Source: Oscarella lobularis
Lineage: Eukaryota; Porifera; Homoscleromorpha; Homosclerophorida; Oscarellidae
Length of the DNA: 64,000 bases
Direction of reading: 5' to 3'
Assembly (NCBI RefSeq): GCF_947507565.1
Contig: NC_089176.1
Location: 1,860,001-1,924,000, forward strand
Shown here in pieces: positions 21,725-34,200 of the stretch. The notes under the pieces are model-generated. The model did not search any database and was not told the DNA's origin. It saw only the letters and a list, made by a program, of their open reading frames with translations. The position numbers and the translations under genes were made by a program. Positions within the stretch are counted from its first letter, which is position 1. Each line of letters begins with the position of its first letter.

Positions 21725-24700
21725 ATGCGGATCAAACGCAAAGCGGAATACGAAGGGACTCGGAAAGTAAGAACTGGAAAGGAGGAAAACGCCGGCGAGG
21801 ACGTCGCCGAGGCAACGGTAGCGGAGGCGACGTTTGCGTCAGCGCGGGTCGATCCCTGGGTCGATCCAGAACGTTTTCAAGTGCAAGCATTGAAAGACAC
21901 AGAGGTACAAATCGAATCCATCAATTAATTAATTAATTTCGCGCCACGTGGTATTTAGCTGGAGAATGCTTACCTCTCTTTGCTGAGAACCATTCATTTG
22001 TGGCTTGGATTAGAAGGCGCTCAGCTGAAACAAGCCACAGCGCAGTCACATGACTATATCCAAAAGGTAAGAAAAGTATTGATACGGTAGTACACTATTC
22101 TTTATGAACACTTAGGTTTTTTCTGTTCCTGATGGAAAACACGAGGATTGGCTAAGACAGATACGAGACATCAAGGTAATAACTAAAAAGACTTTTCTAA
22201 TAATAACTAAAGTCTTCAGATTCCTAAACAATGCATTCACGTATCAGTAATCGAAGGAAGAGATCTTCCGGTTCGAGATGAAGATGGTATTAAAGAACTG
22301 CCTGCCTTTTTAGAAGTAGAATTGTTTTTGCTATGTAGGCTTGAGTGATCCGTATTGTGTTCTGGGCTTGATAAAACTACAACCTGAAATGATGGACGGA
22401 AGATCGAAGACCAAGCATCTTCAAGATTTAGTGGAAGACGAAACGAAGCTAAAATCTACTACAATTATCTACAATTCACTTAATCCCAATTGGAATGAAG
22501 AATTTGAGTTGTACTAAAAATATAGAAAGCAGCCTCCTCAGAGTGGCAATTTAATAATTTAGAGAAATTGACGATCTGAACACAGATTGCCTGCAAATTG
22601 ACATTTGGTATGACCACCAGTAGAACAAATATGAGACTTTCTATATTTGATTAGGGATTCTGATCCGGAAAAAACTGAGACACTAAAAGATCTTTCTCAC
22701 ATTCACGGCTTTGCCGGTTTTAGAAGGTATGAGAGCAAGTTGTTTAGGCTACGTAGACACAAAGTATCTATATTATAGATTCGTTCACCAAGTGGCTCAG
22801 ACGGCTGTGTACGGAGCGCAAGACGATTTCATGGGAAGAGTATACGTTCCTCTGACGGTGAAACCGCGTCAGTGACACGCGCCCAGCCTCTCAGCTCTTT
22901 AATTCTTCAGGAAGTGTTTCCTGATGGGTGGGAAGGCTGGAAACCCGTAATGAACAGATACCAAAAGCTGAAGAATGGAAGACTGCATTTAAGAATTCAA
23001 TTCAAGTTTCAAAAAGAGGCAAGGAGACGAACGAAAAAGTCAATCGATTAATTTTTATTTAGACATTTGTTCGAGGACACGATCCGCTGACTGAGCACTT
23101 GAACATCAAGAGGCAGTTTGTCCAATATGAAGCGAATCTTTTCAGAAAAGTTTTTCTACGGAAAACAGTCATTACATGCATTATTTTCTTTTTTCACGAA
23201 GACCGAAAGAGAAGGCAAACTCTGGAACGGACAGCTCTCATCAATTGCATCGAATCTACTTAAACAGCATTTCGTGCGAAACGGAGTCACGAGTCTACAG
23301 AAGGCTGCAATGTAAAATTGATTTTAATTATTGATTAGCTTATATTTTCGTCGTCTAGTGATTGGCTGATAAGTTGTGAGTACAATACAAAATTTGGAGT
23401 GGACAGTCAATACATTCTTCAATCATTGACTGAACTGGACAACCAATGGGGAAAAGTCTCAGAGCCCAGCAACTTCTCAGATGCCAACGTAGGCTCGTAG
23501 GTATATACGTGAAAGCGTCTTGTAAATTCTTTCAAAGGTAAAAGAGATTGTGTCTGCAATCAAATCTTATCAGGACTGGTGCGCCGCCGTTCTGTCAAAG
23601 CTACGCGATGTGTATCCTGCAACGCAAACTGGATTACAGAAGAGCCTTGCCATTCTTCTTCAGTGAGAAGCCAAACTCTAATTATTTATTTTATTCCGTT
23701 TTTGTTTTTAATTAAGGTGTTATCAGAAAACGTTCGATTTGTCGGTGATGCGAAAGCGCTGTCCACTTAGACGCTTCAAAGAGTCTATCTACGCAATTCT
23801 TGTGGTATTTTAATTACGTAACGTGTGATGAATAGGTTAATTAATAATCTCTTATTAGACTTCTACCAAGATCTGGTTTGAGAGACAAGTAGCCTTATCC
23901 GAACCTCAAATTCAAGTAAGACACATAGAGCGAATAGCCATTATTTAGCCTTCTTTGTCAGTCTGATCATGACGCTGCTAAGACGGCCGTTTTGGCTGAC
24001 TTGGTTTTGAAATGTGTCGATGATTTGCTTCTTGCCAAGCAGGTGTACTCTCTTTCTTTCCAAGAGTGCGTCTTTACGTTAATTAATGCACAACATTGTT
24101 CACACTTTTTTCTATTATCTAGTGTTGCAATTGATTACTTGACCGTCACCTTTCAGCACATTGATTCTTTAGTAAACTTGTCACGTTTTCATATCCTCAT
24201 TTTTCAGATTCTCTTCCAGCTTGCACCACTCATTCAAACTCAAATGAACGCAAACAATGCGCTACTGAAAACAGTGGATCTACCCAGCAGCAAGTTTTCA
24301 GACGTCGCCGCTGCTACCTTTCAAATTTACATAAAAGTAAAGCAATTTTTCCAATTTGAAAGCGATTTTCCACCAGAGTACGTATCAATACCAACAACGA
24401 ATTGTTTTTCTACATACTCTTTTAAAGGGTTTCTAGAGGAATTCGATTATTTAAAATGCACGCATGGTTTAGACCACTTGTCTATAGCTGGCTTGAACTG
24501 GCGTACCAAAAAGCGCAAGAAAGAATTAACAGAGCTTTGGAACTAGATCACGTAGATTGGATAAAATAGTCAATGACATTGACGTCACAATATTTTACCA
24601 GGTTTCCGTGGCTGCTCTAAGTGACAGCGTCAAACACTCAAGTTCAGCCGTTGACACAGCCAATCTGCTCTTTCAAGTGCTCCCTTCCCAGTATTGCGAT

Positions 24701-26653
24701 ACTTGTAAACGTACGTTTACTTTGCGTCGTTTAGATGCGAGTGTCGTGGGAGCAGCTAAACTGGCCCGAACCTACGGTCGCCTATGGTTTCGCTATCAAA
24801 TTGGCTGAGGTACAGTATGGACTCTAGGATAAGAGTGGGTATAAATGAGTTTTGTTTTTCAGTACATTTGTTCCTCTGCTATGTATTATGCCAATAGAGT
24901 GCACGAGATCCTAAAACAAAAGTCCTATTATAATCAATCACCGGAATTTGACGTCACAGAAAAAGTACACGATGGTAATAAAAATTTCGAATCTTATATT
25001 GAAATGTAGCTCTGCGTGACATTGAATGACATTGATTACGTGCAAAAGGCATTGAAACCTCTTCCAGAAGCTTTTGACTGGGATAAAGTGACGTTGAGTC
25101 TCGAGGCGGAAATGGGACTGAATGCTGCAAAACAGAGCCAACGAACTCTCCACGCGCTTCTCCCTAGTTCAGATGAAAATATAAGCAATCAAATTGCTGT
25201 AATAGTAGAAAAAATTGGAGAACGAGTAAGTCCATAGATTAAGGAATTGGCTAGTCTCAGATCTCTTCTCTTCTTTTGTAAAAGATGACTGTGGAAATAT
25301 CTAATTATGCTGGACAAATAATCAAATGTCCTCCAAGAATGACCGTTGAAGACGTATGCCGGTAGTTCGTAGTCTATATCGCCTGACCGAAGCCTTTCTT
25401 ACTATAGTCGATCAAAGGACTGATGGCCTACTTGCAAACTAATCTGCAGTCACTCAACAACTGGCTTCTACCTAGCGTTTTTACGCAGTAAGTAGAACTC
25501 GCTTGCGCACCTAAATAGATAGCGTTCGTCTTTTTTTAGGGTTCTACTGCCCATCTACAATCTCTGCATCTCCGCGCTGTTTCGCATCGTTCACAACAGA
25601 TTCGATGCAAGCAGTTCATAAATAATCTCTTTATTTATTTATTATATACACGTATATTTGATTTAGCTGGTGCCTTCTATTTATCGACGAATTGTGCATG
25701 CATTGAAGGTATTTAATATATTATTTGAATTTAGAATAACACTAATCAAGCAGATTCTCTGGAGTTTTTTCAACGATTGTGGACAAGGTCTCAGTGACGA
25801 GAGCATGCAAACCGACACCTACAGGGTACATCATATATGTACACTCATCAACAGGAGATCAAAATAAAATTACCGCAGGCCATTATGTCTTTGGCTGAGA
25901 AGAGGCAAGCAGAATCGCCTAATTTGATTTCCCAATATTTAGAAGAGTTGAACCGAGACATGGCCAAAGTCGAAGTGAGACATCGAAAATAGTTGCCTCT
26001 TTACTTATTAGTCTGGATTGTAGTCAGTGAATCGCGGCTTTCTGACTGTTCAAGTTGCTTACATTAGGCCTAGAACAGCACTCTGCGTCAAAATTCTAAA
26101 TACGAGGAATATCCCTGCGTTAGACCCGAATGGTACACATGAGGAACGTTTGAGTAATATTTTTTGTTACTTTATGTTTCAAGGCATGTCAGATCCCTAT
26201 GTTCAATTTCAACCGTTTCCGGCTAGTGCGTTTTCCGGCAAATCAATACGCCAGCAAACCAAGGTGCAAACAAAAACTCTGACCGCGATATTCGATGAAA
26301 CTTTCTACATGTGAGTGGCATAAGAGGTGTCTCGTAATGACAAAAGGCTCTTTAGTTCTGCGTCAGTCAAGGCTTTTTCCGACTTCAATCCTGTCCTGGT
26401 TTTTCACGTTTATGACTGGAATCGCATTACTAAGGATGATCTTGCTGGAGAAACTATTTTGCCTCTGTCATCAGTTCCGCATTTGACGTCAGAGGCTGAA
26501 GTGGATGGCTTGAAGCAGACGACGATGTCACTTTGGCTTCCTCCTCCAGAGCCAAAAGGTGGATTATTTCGTATTATTGAAAGTAGAAAGTGGGATAATG
26601 AAGCAGTCGATTTTGTCAAGGTGAGAAAAAAGTTGAGAAAATATTTGCTATAG
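21725..26653 (+). CDS. UNC13D-like: Munc13-4/BAIAP3-like C2-MUN-C2 exocytosis protein
   Basis: Priming factor of regulated exocytosis: the MUN domain acts on syntaxin/SNARE complexes and the C2 domains bind Ca2+ and membrane. The ATG at 21725 (MRIKRKAEYEGTRK) is the first in its frame. Exons then give SLLRTIHLWLGLEGAQLKQA and VPDGKHEDWLRQIRDI. The first C2 domain reads IHVSVIEGRDLPVRDEDG, LSDPYCVLGLIK, LNPNWNEEFEL, LQIDIWDSDPEK and ends with GRLHLRIQFKFQ. The MUN region follows across many short exons from about 23 to 25.9 kb. The second C2 domain is at the end (LCVKILNTRNIPALDPNG, MSDPYVQFQPFP, VLVFHVYDWNRITKDDLAGE), finishing RIIESRKWDNEAVDFVKVRK with stop at 26651-26653. Architecture and the short tail after C2B match Munc13-4 rather than neuronal Munc13-1, since there is no C1 domain. 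Two partial relics of its 5' end lie downstream. Confidence 0.88.
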
Positions 26654-26811
26654 GAACAGATCACTTATATAATCATTTTCACGCGCTTTATTTAATTAAT
26701 TAGGGTGTTTTCACAGAAATTGAAAGGCACGCCAAAAAAATTACGCCAATCTAATATGCGAATTAGTCTCTAGCGCGCGTTACAGAAAAGAAATCCTGTT
26801 TCGCTTTTTTG

Positions 26812-27216
26812 CATTCCACGGTGACGTCGCCCAAGTCGTCCAGAGCTGTCCAGAGCCGAACGTAAGCGTCTAAATCGCGCGCTGCGACCAATTCGCGCGC
26901 TAATTATGAATCGGCGACAGTGCATGAGCGAAAGGCCCGAAGACGTCTCCCCATCGCTTGTCATTGGACATCGCACGCTAGCGACGTCGCAGAGTCGCGA
27001 AGAAATGAATAAACGGTACGATACGCGCAGAAGAGCTCGTTCCCCCGATCGCGCGCTCGTGACGTCATCGTGGAACATCTGGCTCTACAGGAGCCACGAA
27101 CTTGATGACGGCTTTTCGAGAGTTTTACGCTCGATCTAAGCGAAGCGCAGGTGAAACGAAGAGCGGAACGCGAAGCGAAAGTGAGTGTATGCGAAAGCGC
27201 GGAAGCCTTAATTAAT
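26812..27216 (+). pseudogene. Relic of Munc13-4-like gene, promoter and first exon (copy a)
   Basis: About 405 bp nearly identical to 44225-44630 and more distantly similar to the start of the gene at 21.66-21.78 kb. The shared elements are TTTTCGAGAG, the exon-like stretch SFTLDLSEAQVKRRAEREAK and a GTGAGT donor. No downstream exons follow, and the frame has an in-frame stop just before the homologous stretch. Only substitutions such as AACG/AAAG and GATC/AATC separate the two relics, so they were copied recently from one another. Confidence 0.75.
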
Positions 27217-27217
27217 A

Positions 27218-27287
27218 AATGCTTTACAGTATTCATAAGCTATAGGTCAATGGAAATTGCATAGGATTACGTGATTTTTTCGCTGTC
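27218..27287. repeat. 70-bp direct repeat, left copy
   Basis: Starts AATGCTTTACAGTATTCATA and ends TTTTTTCGCTGTC. Identical to 27749-27818 by eye. It begins directly where the Munc13-4 relic ends. The two copies bracket 461 bp. Confidence 0.9.
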
Positions 27288-27324
27288 AAAGCATAGATAT
27301 AAAATGGTATATCTACTGCCCGAG

Positions 27325-27490
27325 TCACAACTCGGAAGTCGGAATAATTGGACTCCGCCCCCGACTGTGCCCGAGTCACGACTCCGACTCGGCCCCCGAC
27401 TCGGCCCCCGACTCAGTCCGAGTCACGGCCCGAGTCACGACTTAGACTCGGTCCCCCAACTCGGCCCTGACTCGGCCCCCACAACTCACC
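27325..27490. repeat. GC-rich minisatellite (GACTCGGCCCCC-like units)
   Basis: Irregular tandem units built from CCCGAGTCACGACTC and GACTCGGCCCCC, lying between the two 70-bp direct repeats. Units vary in length and are not separated by unique spacers. Confidence 0.85.
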
Positions 27491-27748
27491 GAATCACGCA
27501 CAGAGATAGACAATAGATTGGCGTTTGAAATTATTTAAATTCTTGCAAAATGAATTCCACGTGGATAAGAAAAGCATGCCACCCGCGGCGGCGACACCCC
27601 GCGGCCCTCCACACCGGCTCTCCTCCGCGGCCGCATAGCGTAATGGGCCCACTTAGTTGAACGATGAAAAAAGCTTTATAGGCGCTCATCATGCCAACTT
27701 GATATAAAGACATTCAAATCAAACGATACAGCAGCCAGTTCCTTAGTT

Positions 27749-27818
27749 AATGCTTTACAGTATTCATAAGCTATAGGTCAATGGAAATTGCATAGGATTA
27801 CGTGATTTTTTCGCTGTC
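27749..27818. repeat. 70-bp direct repeat, right copy
   Basis: Partner of 27218-27287; see that entry. The sequence after it runs into the upstream region of the polyketide synthase. Confidence 0.9.
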
Positions 27819-28296
27819 CATCCAAGCTTGGAGTTAGGTCCCTGGTGGACACCCTGGGTGGACATAGACTGGTGGACATGGTGGACATAGAGTCTCCTGG
27901 AGATCCCGGATTTATAAACGTTGGCCGAACTCCTTCAGATAGACGAAATCGTGTACTTGCTGGCGGCGTTTCTGTCGTCGATTGGAAGCAGAAGCAGGAT
28001 GTCAGCCATCTTCTGCCAAATACGTGCCGTCGCCCGCGCGAGTTCCTTCAAACGCGATCCGCGCTTCAAAGTTCATGCCGTTTCTGTTCTTGTCGCATTG
28101 CCGCTACGCTTAGAGAAGCCTAGATGACGTGCCAACGTAAAAAAACAAAAAGCTGGGACACGTTTTGAGGTAGAAGAACGACGTGTGCCGTAACCTTAGC
28201 GATTGTTTTGATTCGTGACTCGGTCGCAGGTGTGACCACACATACGATAAAATTTGCGTATCGAGAGCGAGGTCAGCATACGCACCGCGATCGATC
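27819..28296. other. Upstream region of the polyketide synthase
   Basis: About 480 bp. It holds short GGTGGACAT repeats at 27840-27890 and an open stretch starting at 27921 (MAELLQIDEIVYLLAAFLSS). I cannot assign that stretch to any family, and it ends at 28127 without clear splice sites. The PKS promoter should lie here; no TATA box is evident. Confidence 0.4.
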
Positions 28297-31200
28297 ATGT
28301 CGAGAACATCCCAAAAGAAAGACGACGAAGATATTGCCATAATAGGCATCGGATGCCGTTTTCCCGGAAACGTCAACGACGTCCAAACCTTTTGGAAAAT
28401 GCTCGTCGACGCGACCGATTGCACGTCCGAAGTGCCTCAAGATCCGAGTCGATTTGACTTGATGAACGACTATTATCATCCCACGCCTCGAACCGAAGGC
28501 AAAATCTGCGCTCGACGCGGCGGCTACGTCGACTCGAAAAATTTTCGCAAATTCGATCGACAATTCTTTCGGATGCCGCCCGCCGAGGCAAATCATCTCG
28601 ATCCTCAAATTCGTATGCTTCTGGAAGGGACGTGGGAGGCGCTTGAAGATGCCGGAATGCCGCCGAGTCGCCTTCGCGGCACGACGACCGGCGTCTACAT
28701 CGGTCTCATGAATAACGACTACACCGTCAAGCCGGACACCCTGATTAATGCCTATACAAATTCGGGCACGGACGCGAGCATGGCTTCGAATCGGCTTTCA
28801 TATGAATTTGACTTTCGCGGACCGAGCTACACTATCGATACGGCCTGCTCGTCGTCGCTCTACGCCATTCATCACGCGTGTGAAGGAATTCGGCACGGCG
28901 ACTGTGACATGGCGGTGGCCGGCGGCGCCAATGTTGTCCTGCTTCCCGTCACGAGTATTGGCCTTTCGCAAGCGCAAATGATTTCGCCCGACGGCAGGTG
29001 CAAGACTTTTGATGCTTCGGCGAACGGCTATTCGCGAGGCGAAGGAGCCGGCGTCGTCGTGCTAAAATCACTTCGAAAAGCGCTTGAATGCAAAGATTCG
29101 ATATATGCCGTCATCAAAGGCGGAGCGATGAGCAACGACGGGAAGACGTACGGCGTCTCGCAGCCGAGCTCCGACGCTCAGATCGATTTGCTCGGCAAAG
29201 CGTGTCGTAACGCAGGAGTCAAGCCAGAGATGATCTCTTACGTCGAAGCCCACGGAACCGGCACGAAAGCCGGAGATGCGGCAGAAGCCAATGCACTGGG
29301 GGTGGCGATTGGTAAAAAGCGTGCCGCATCAAACGCACCGCCGCTAGTTGTAGGCTCCGTCAAATCGAATATCGGTCACACGGAAGGTGCCGCAGGAGTA
29401 GCGGGTGTAATCAAAGCGGCTCTAATTCTCGCTAAACGAAAAATCCCCCCTTCTATTCATTTTCGAGTTCCTAATCCAAGCATTCCGTTTGAAGCGTTAC
29501 ACGTCCAAGTGTGTACGAATGTCACCGATTTGCCTACCAATGCTTACGTTGGTTGCAGTTCGTTCGGCTTTGGGGGCGCCAATGCTCACGTTATCTTACA
29601 AGAATCTCCCATTGCTCGCCACTTGGCAGACGAAAAAGGCGGCGACGGCATCACGACGGACCAAGTTGATGCTCAGACGACTGCTAAACAATCGCATCGT
29701 CTTCTTCTTCTTTCTGCCTCGACGCACGCAGGTCTGAAAGATCAGGCGAGAAATTGGATCAATTTTCTAGAAGAAAAACCCTCTTACTTGTTTTCGAGCA
29801 TTCTCTATTCGGCCGCTTGTCGTTTTCAGCACCACCGTCATAGACTTGCTCTCGTTGTTAGAAATCGTCAGGAAGCGGTCCAACTTCTGACTGATTACAT
29901 AGAAGACAAGAAGAGTTCCGAGAACCTTTTGACGGGAAACGACGCAGAAGAGATGAGAACCGTTCCTCTTGTGTTTGCCTTCTCCGGAATGGGAACGCAA
30001 TGGTGGGCTATGGGACGCCAGCTGCTGGACGAATATCCAAAGTTTTGCGCCGTGATAAAAGTATGACGCAGATAAATCAATAGAGATAAAAATGTATTTT
30101 TTTGTTTGCAGGAGATTGACGAACATCTTCGCTCTGTCGGAGCGACGTGGTCGCTATTCGATGTGTTGACATCGTCAGAAGAAAATTCAATGATACACCG
30201 TACAGGTGGAGGAACACGCATGAACACATGGACTGTAGTATCTCTATCAGCTCTCTCTAGAAATTTCCCAACCCTGCATCTTTGCCATCGAAGTAGCAAT
30301 TGTCGAAGTTCTACGAGAATTCGGCGTCAGTCCGACGGCCGTCGTGGGCCACAGCGTCGGCGAAGTCGCCACAGCTTACACAGCCGGCCTACTGACGCTG
30401 AAACAAGCGTCAGCGATAATATACCATCGCGGTAGGCTCTTGGAAAAAACGAGCGGTCGCGGCGGCATGCTCGCCGTTCTCGGAGATGCCAACGAGGCTC
30501 TTAAATTACTTCCCAAAAATTTGATCGCGACGAGCAGTCGTCGCTGGATAAAGGATTTCGATGAGACGGTGGCAGGGACTAACGGTAAATGCGCCGTTCT
30601 AGACGTCGCCGCTATCAACAGTTCTCGTCAAATCGTCTTGTCTGGCGACGAAGGGGCTCTCAAGGCAGCGGCGACGGCTTTGAGTGATAACGACGAAATT
30701 CGAACGATTCTACTCAAAGTCAACAACGCCTTTCACAGCTACCAGCAATCGTCTCTTCAAGCGGAAGTAATAGACTGCCTAGAGAAAGTAGAAAGGACGA
30801 GCGGAGTAAATGGTGCTGTGACGACGATTCCCATGGTTTCGTCCGTGACAGCCGAGTACGTCGATAGCGAAATCGTTGGCAAGGCGTCGTACTGGTGGGC
30901 GAATATTCGTCAAACCGTTCGCTTTCAAGATGCGGTGAAAGTTCTCCTCGAGAAGGGCTACACGAATTTCGTAGAAATAGGGGCGCACAGCGTTTTGATT
31001 CCGGCCATCAAGGACATTCTGTCCGCTGAGAACCTGACTTCCCAATCGTCAGTTATTTCAACGCTGAAAAGACCGAGAGACATTAGAGCGCCGTCCAGTG
31101 ACGAAACAGCGAGTCTGCTTCGATGCATAGCTAAACTTCACGTCATGGGAGCGAAAATCGATTTCAGCTCCATGTATCCTCAGGAAAGCCATCAGTTCGT

Positions 31201-34200
31201 ACCGCTTCCTCGCTATCCGTGGCAAAGAGAAGAGTGCTGGTTCTCAGCCAACGAAGCCGCTGTCGATCTCGTGCATCCTCTACTAGGAGAACGTCAAGCG
31301 AGCATCGCTGAAATCGTCGGCGACGACAGTGAGACAGACACGATCATATGGAAGTGCGAGTACAGTTCGTTTACTTTGCCGTGGCTGAAAGACCACGCGA
31401 TTGTCGACGTGATAGCTCCCGCTGCCGCCTACGTAGAGACGGGTCTCGCGGCGGCACGATCAATCTTCGGCGATGCCGCCAACTTCTGTCTGACAAACGT
31501 GGCCGTGAAAAAATTCATGTTCACGCCAAATAGCTCGGCCGACGTTCGAGTTCTAGCCGAGAAATTGGGACAGAAAGAGTATCGGCTTAGTATTCACAGC
31601 AGTAAAGCGACGGCCTCTTCTGGATGGCAAACCCATGCCACCATGACCATTCTTCAACCTAATGATGAACAAGCCAAAGAAGATTCATTTGAGAATCTAG
31701 CATCCCTAAAGAAACGATTTCCTATCGTAGTTAGGACGTCAAAGGAAGACATTTACAATTCCGGCGACGAAGGAGACTCGTACAAGTTCGGCCCGTCGTT
31801 TCGTGTGTGCCAGTGGGCGGCACTGTCTCATGAAATGAACGAAATATTGGTTCGCGCGACGGTGACTGAAGAAATACGCCACGAGCTGCATCGGTACATA
31901 ATACATCCAGCATTCTTGGACGGTTGTTTTCAAGCGTACTTGTTGAGCTCGAGGACAAAATTCGATCAGCCGACCGACGTAGATGGAAGCAAGCCTACAG
32001 TTCTAGTGCCAACGTCTCTAAGCAGCTGCGAGGTTTATGGAGAAATTCCGTCAGACGTATTTATTCATTTGAAGGAATACGATAATTCAGACGGACATAA
32101 CTGTGCGGACGTAAGTCTCATGAGTGCAGATGACGGTCGTGTTGCCCTGAAAATCAACAAAGTGACATTTAGTAGTATATCTTCATCTGGTGACGATAAC
32201 AAGCCCCATTTCTGGACATTGAAATGGGAGTCTGAGAGAAGCGAGAAAACTGTGGACGATAACGAGGACGATAGTGCACCAGCGAACGCCGTTTGCATTA
32301 TGTGGTTTAGCGAGAGTCAAAAGACGGCATTGGAGCATCTTCTTCACGAATTCAAAGAGCGAAACATTCAAGCAGACGTCCGTTTTATGACGGACGAGAA
32401 GAACGAAAGCGAATCCTTTTCCTCATATACGGACATAGTGATGCTTCTAATGGACATATCGGAAAGCAACGTATTTGAAACTACGAAAAAGGACGACTTC
32501 CTAGACGCTGCTTTTGCGTCTCCACTGGCTTATATCAAAACGCTTCAAAATCACGGCTCCTCGTGGGAAAAAGAAGCGCATTTGCGCCACTGGCTTGTCA
32601 CCCAAAACGGTCAGGCCGTCTTCGACGGCGAAATCGCTAATCCTGGCCAAACGACAGTTGCTGGGTGCATTCTTTCTCTTGCCCACGAGTTGCCAGACTC
32701 GAAAAACTTCTGGGTTGACCTAGAAAGCGCCGATACCTCAACGTCCAGCGTATGGCAAGCATTTGTTGACTACTTCCTGAATTTTGATCCCGGAGAAAAT
32801 GAGGTGGCGTTGCGACGTGGCACTGATAACGATTCATTTGCTCCCGTCTTTCCACGTCTAACTGAAATGAATCCAGATGCCATTGCTTCTCACGTTTCTG
32901 ATGCCCACTGGACAGTGGCGTATTCGTCGAAAACGAAACGACCAATATTAACAGCAGTCGACCATCCTGACACCCGTCATCCTGTGATAGTTAAAGTAAC
33001 CTGTTTCGGTCCTCTTTCAAGAACGTCGTCTGGAGAATTTCCAGGAGCGTGGGTCATCGGTGCAGTGACGTCTTGTCCTGACGCGAGTTTCGAATTGGGA
33101 GATACCGTATTGGGTCTCTCCGATATGATATCCAGCACCGTTAGCGTTCCCTTGAGCCTGGCAGTCAAGGTTCCAGAAGAAATGACTCTATCTAACGCCG
33201 AAATTGTCAATGCCGTGCAAGAACTGCTTGTTCCTTACATTACGTTTACCGTCGCCTCTCCGCTAGCTGTCGGCGACACGGTTCTTGCGTTGGCGAATCC
33301 AAGCGATAGCTCGCAGAAAAAAGAACTGACTGCTCTATCAAAACTCCTCCACTGGCTGAAAGTTCGCTTCATTGTCGTTCACAACTCAGCGAAGTTAAGC
33401 GAAAATGACATTGACGCGTGCACTCCTCAAGATCTAGCGAGTATTTTGGTGGACAAGAAGCTAGCCAGTGGAGTCGTCTTTCTCAATGAAGTAGAAATCA
33501 CTGAAGCAGACAAGGTGCTTCAGCACCTGAAATCGTTTGGAAGTTGCGTCTTTTACAGCAGAGCACAACTTCGTCGGTTTGTCAAATCAGCCAAAACCGA
33601 CAGAAGTCTTGCTAATTTCTTTCCTATGATGACGACGCAGGACCTGTTCGACGAACAGCACCGCGGACTCGTCGGAAGGTCGCTCGTACAACTGTTAGAG
33701 CGACTACGCAGAGAAACGAATGGGAAGAGGAAAGTGGAAGCTAAGCATCTGCGCGACTTGCTCGCTCCTTCGGCAGCAGATTCACTGCACACTTTCTTGG
33801 CTGACTCAGAACCAATCAACCTGACTCTTCCTTTTGAAAACTCATTTACGGCTCGCCTCAATGATAGCTATCTCATCACGGGCGGACTTAAAGGATTGGG
33901 GTTGTCGCTAGCAAAGTGGCTCGTCGATCGCGGTGCAAAGCATCTGCACCTTCTCGGTCGCAGTCCTCCTGGCGCCGAAGAAGCTGTTCAGATAGAGGAG
34001 CTTCGAGAGATGTCTCGGATCGATATCTGGCAAGTGGACATATCTAGTGAAGATGCAATCGAAGGCGTCTTTCAAGAAATTTCACAAATAACCTCTTCAA
34101 ATCTTGCTGGTATATTCCACTGTGCAGCCGTCTATCACGATTCCTTGCTCTTTACCGTGGAGAAAGACCAACTAGAAAAAGTCATGCTACCCAAGGCGTA

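Noticed and set aside
24557-24808. Separate small gene inside the Munc13-4 region
   Set aside because: The frame is a MUN-domain exon with its intron read through; its content continues the Munc13 homology.
27325-27490. Repeated GAGTCACGACTC units as a CRISPR-like array
   Set aside because: Units have irregular length, no unique spacers and sit in an animal genome; it is a degenerate minisatellite.
27921-28127. Small protein frame upstream of the PKS
   Set aside because: No homology recognised, no splice sites linking it to the PKS, and it ends before the PKS start; kept only as part of the upstream region.
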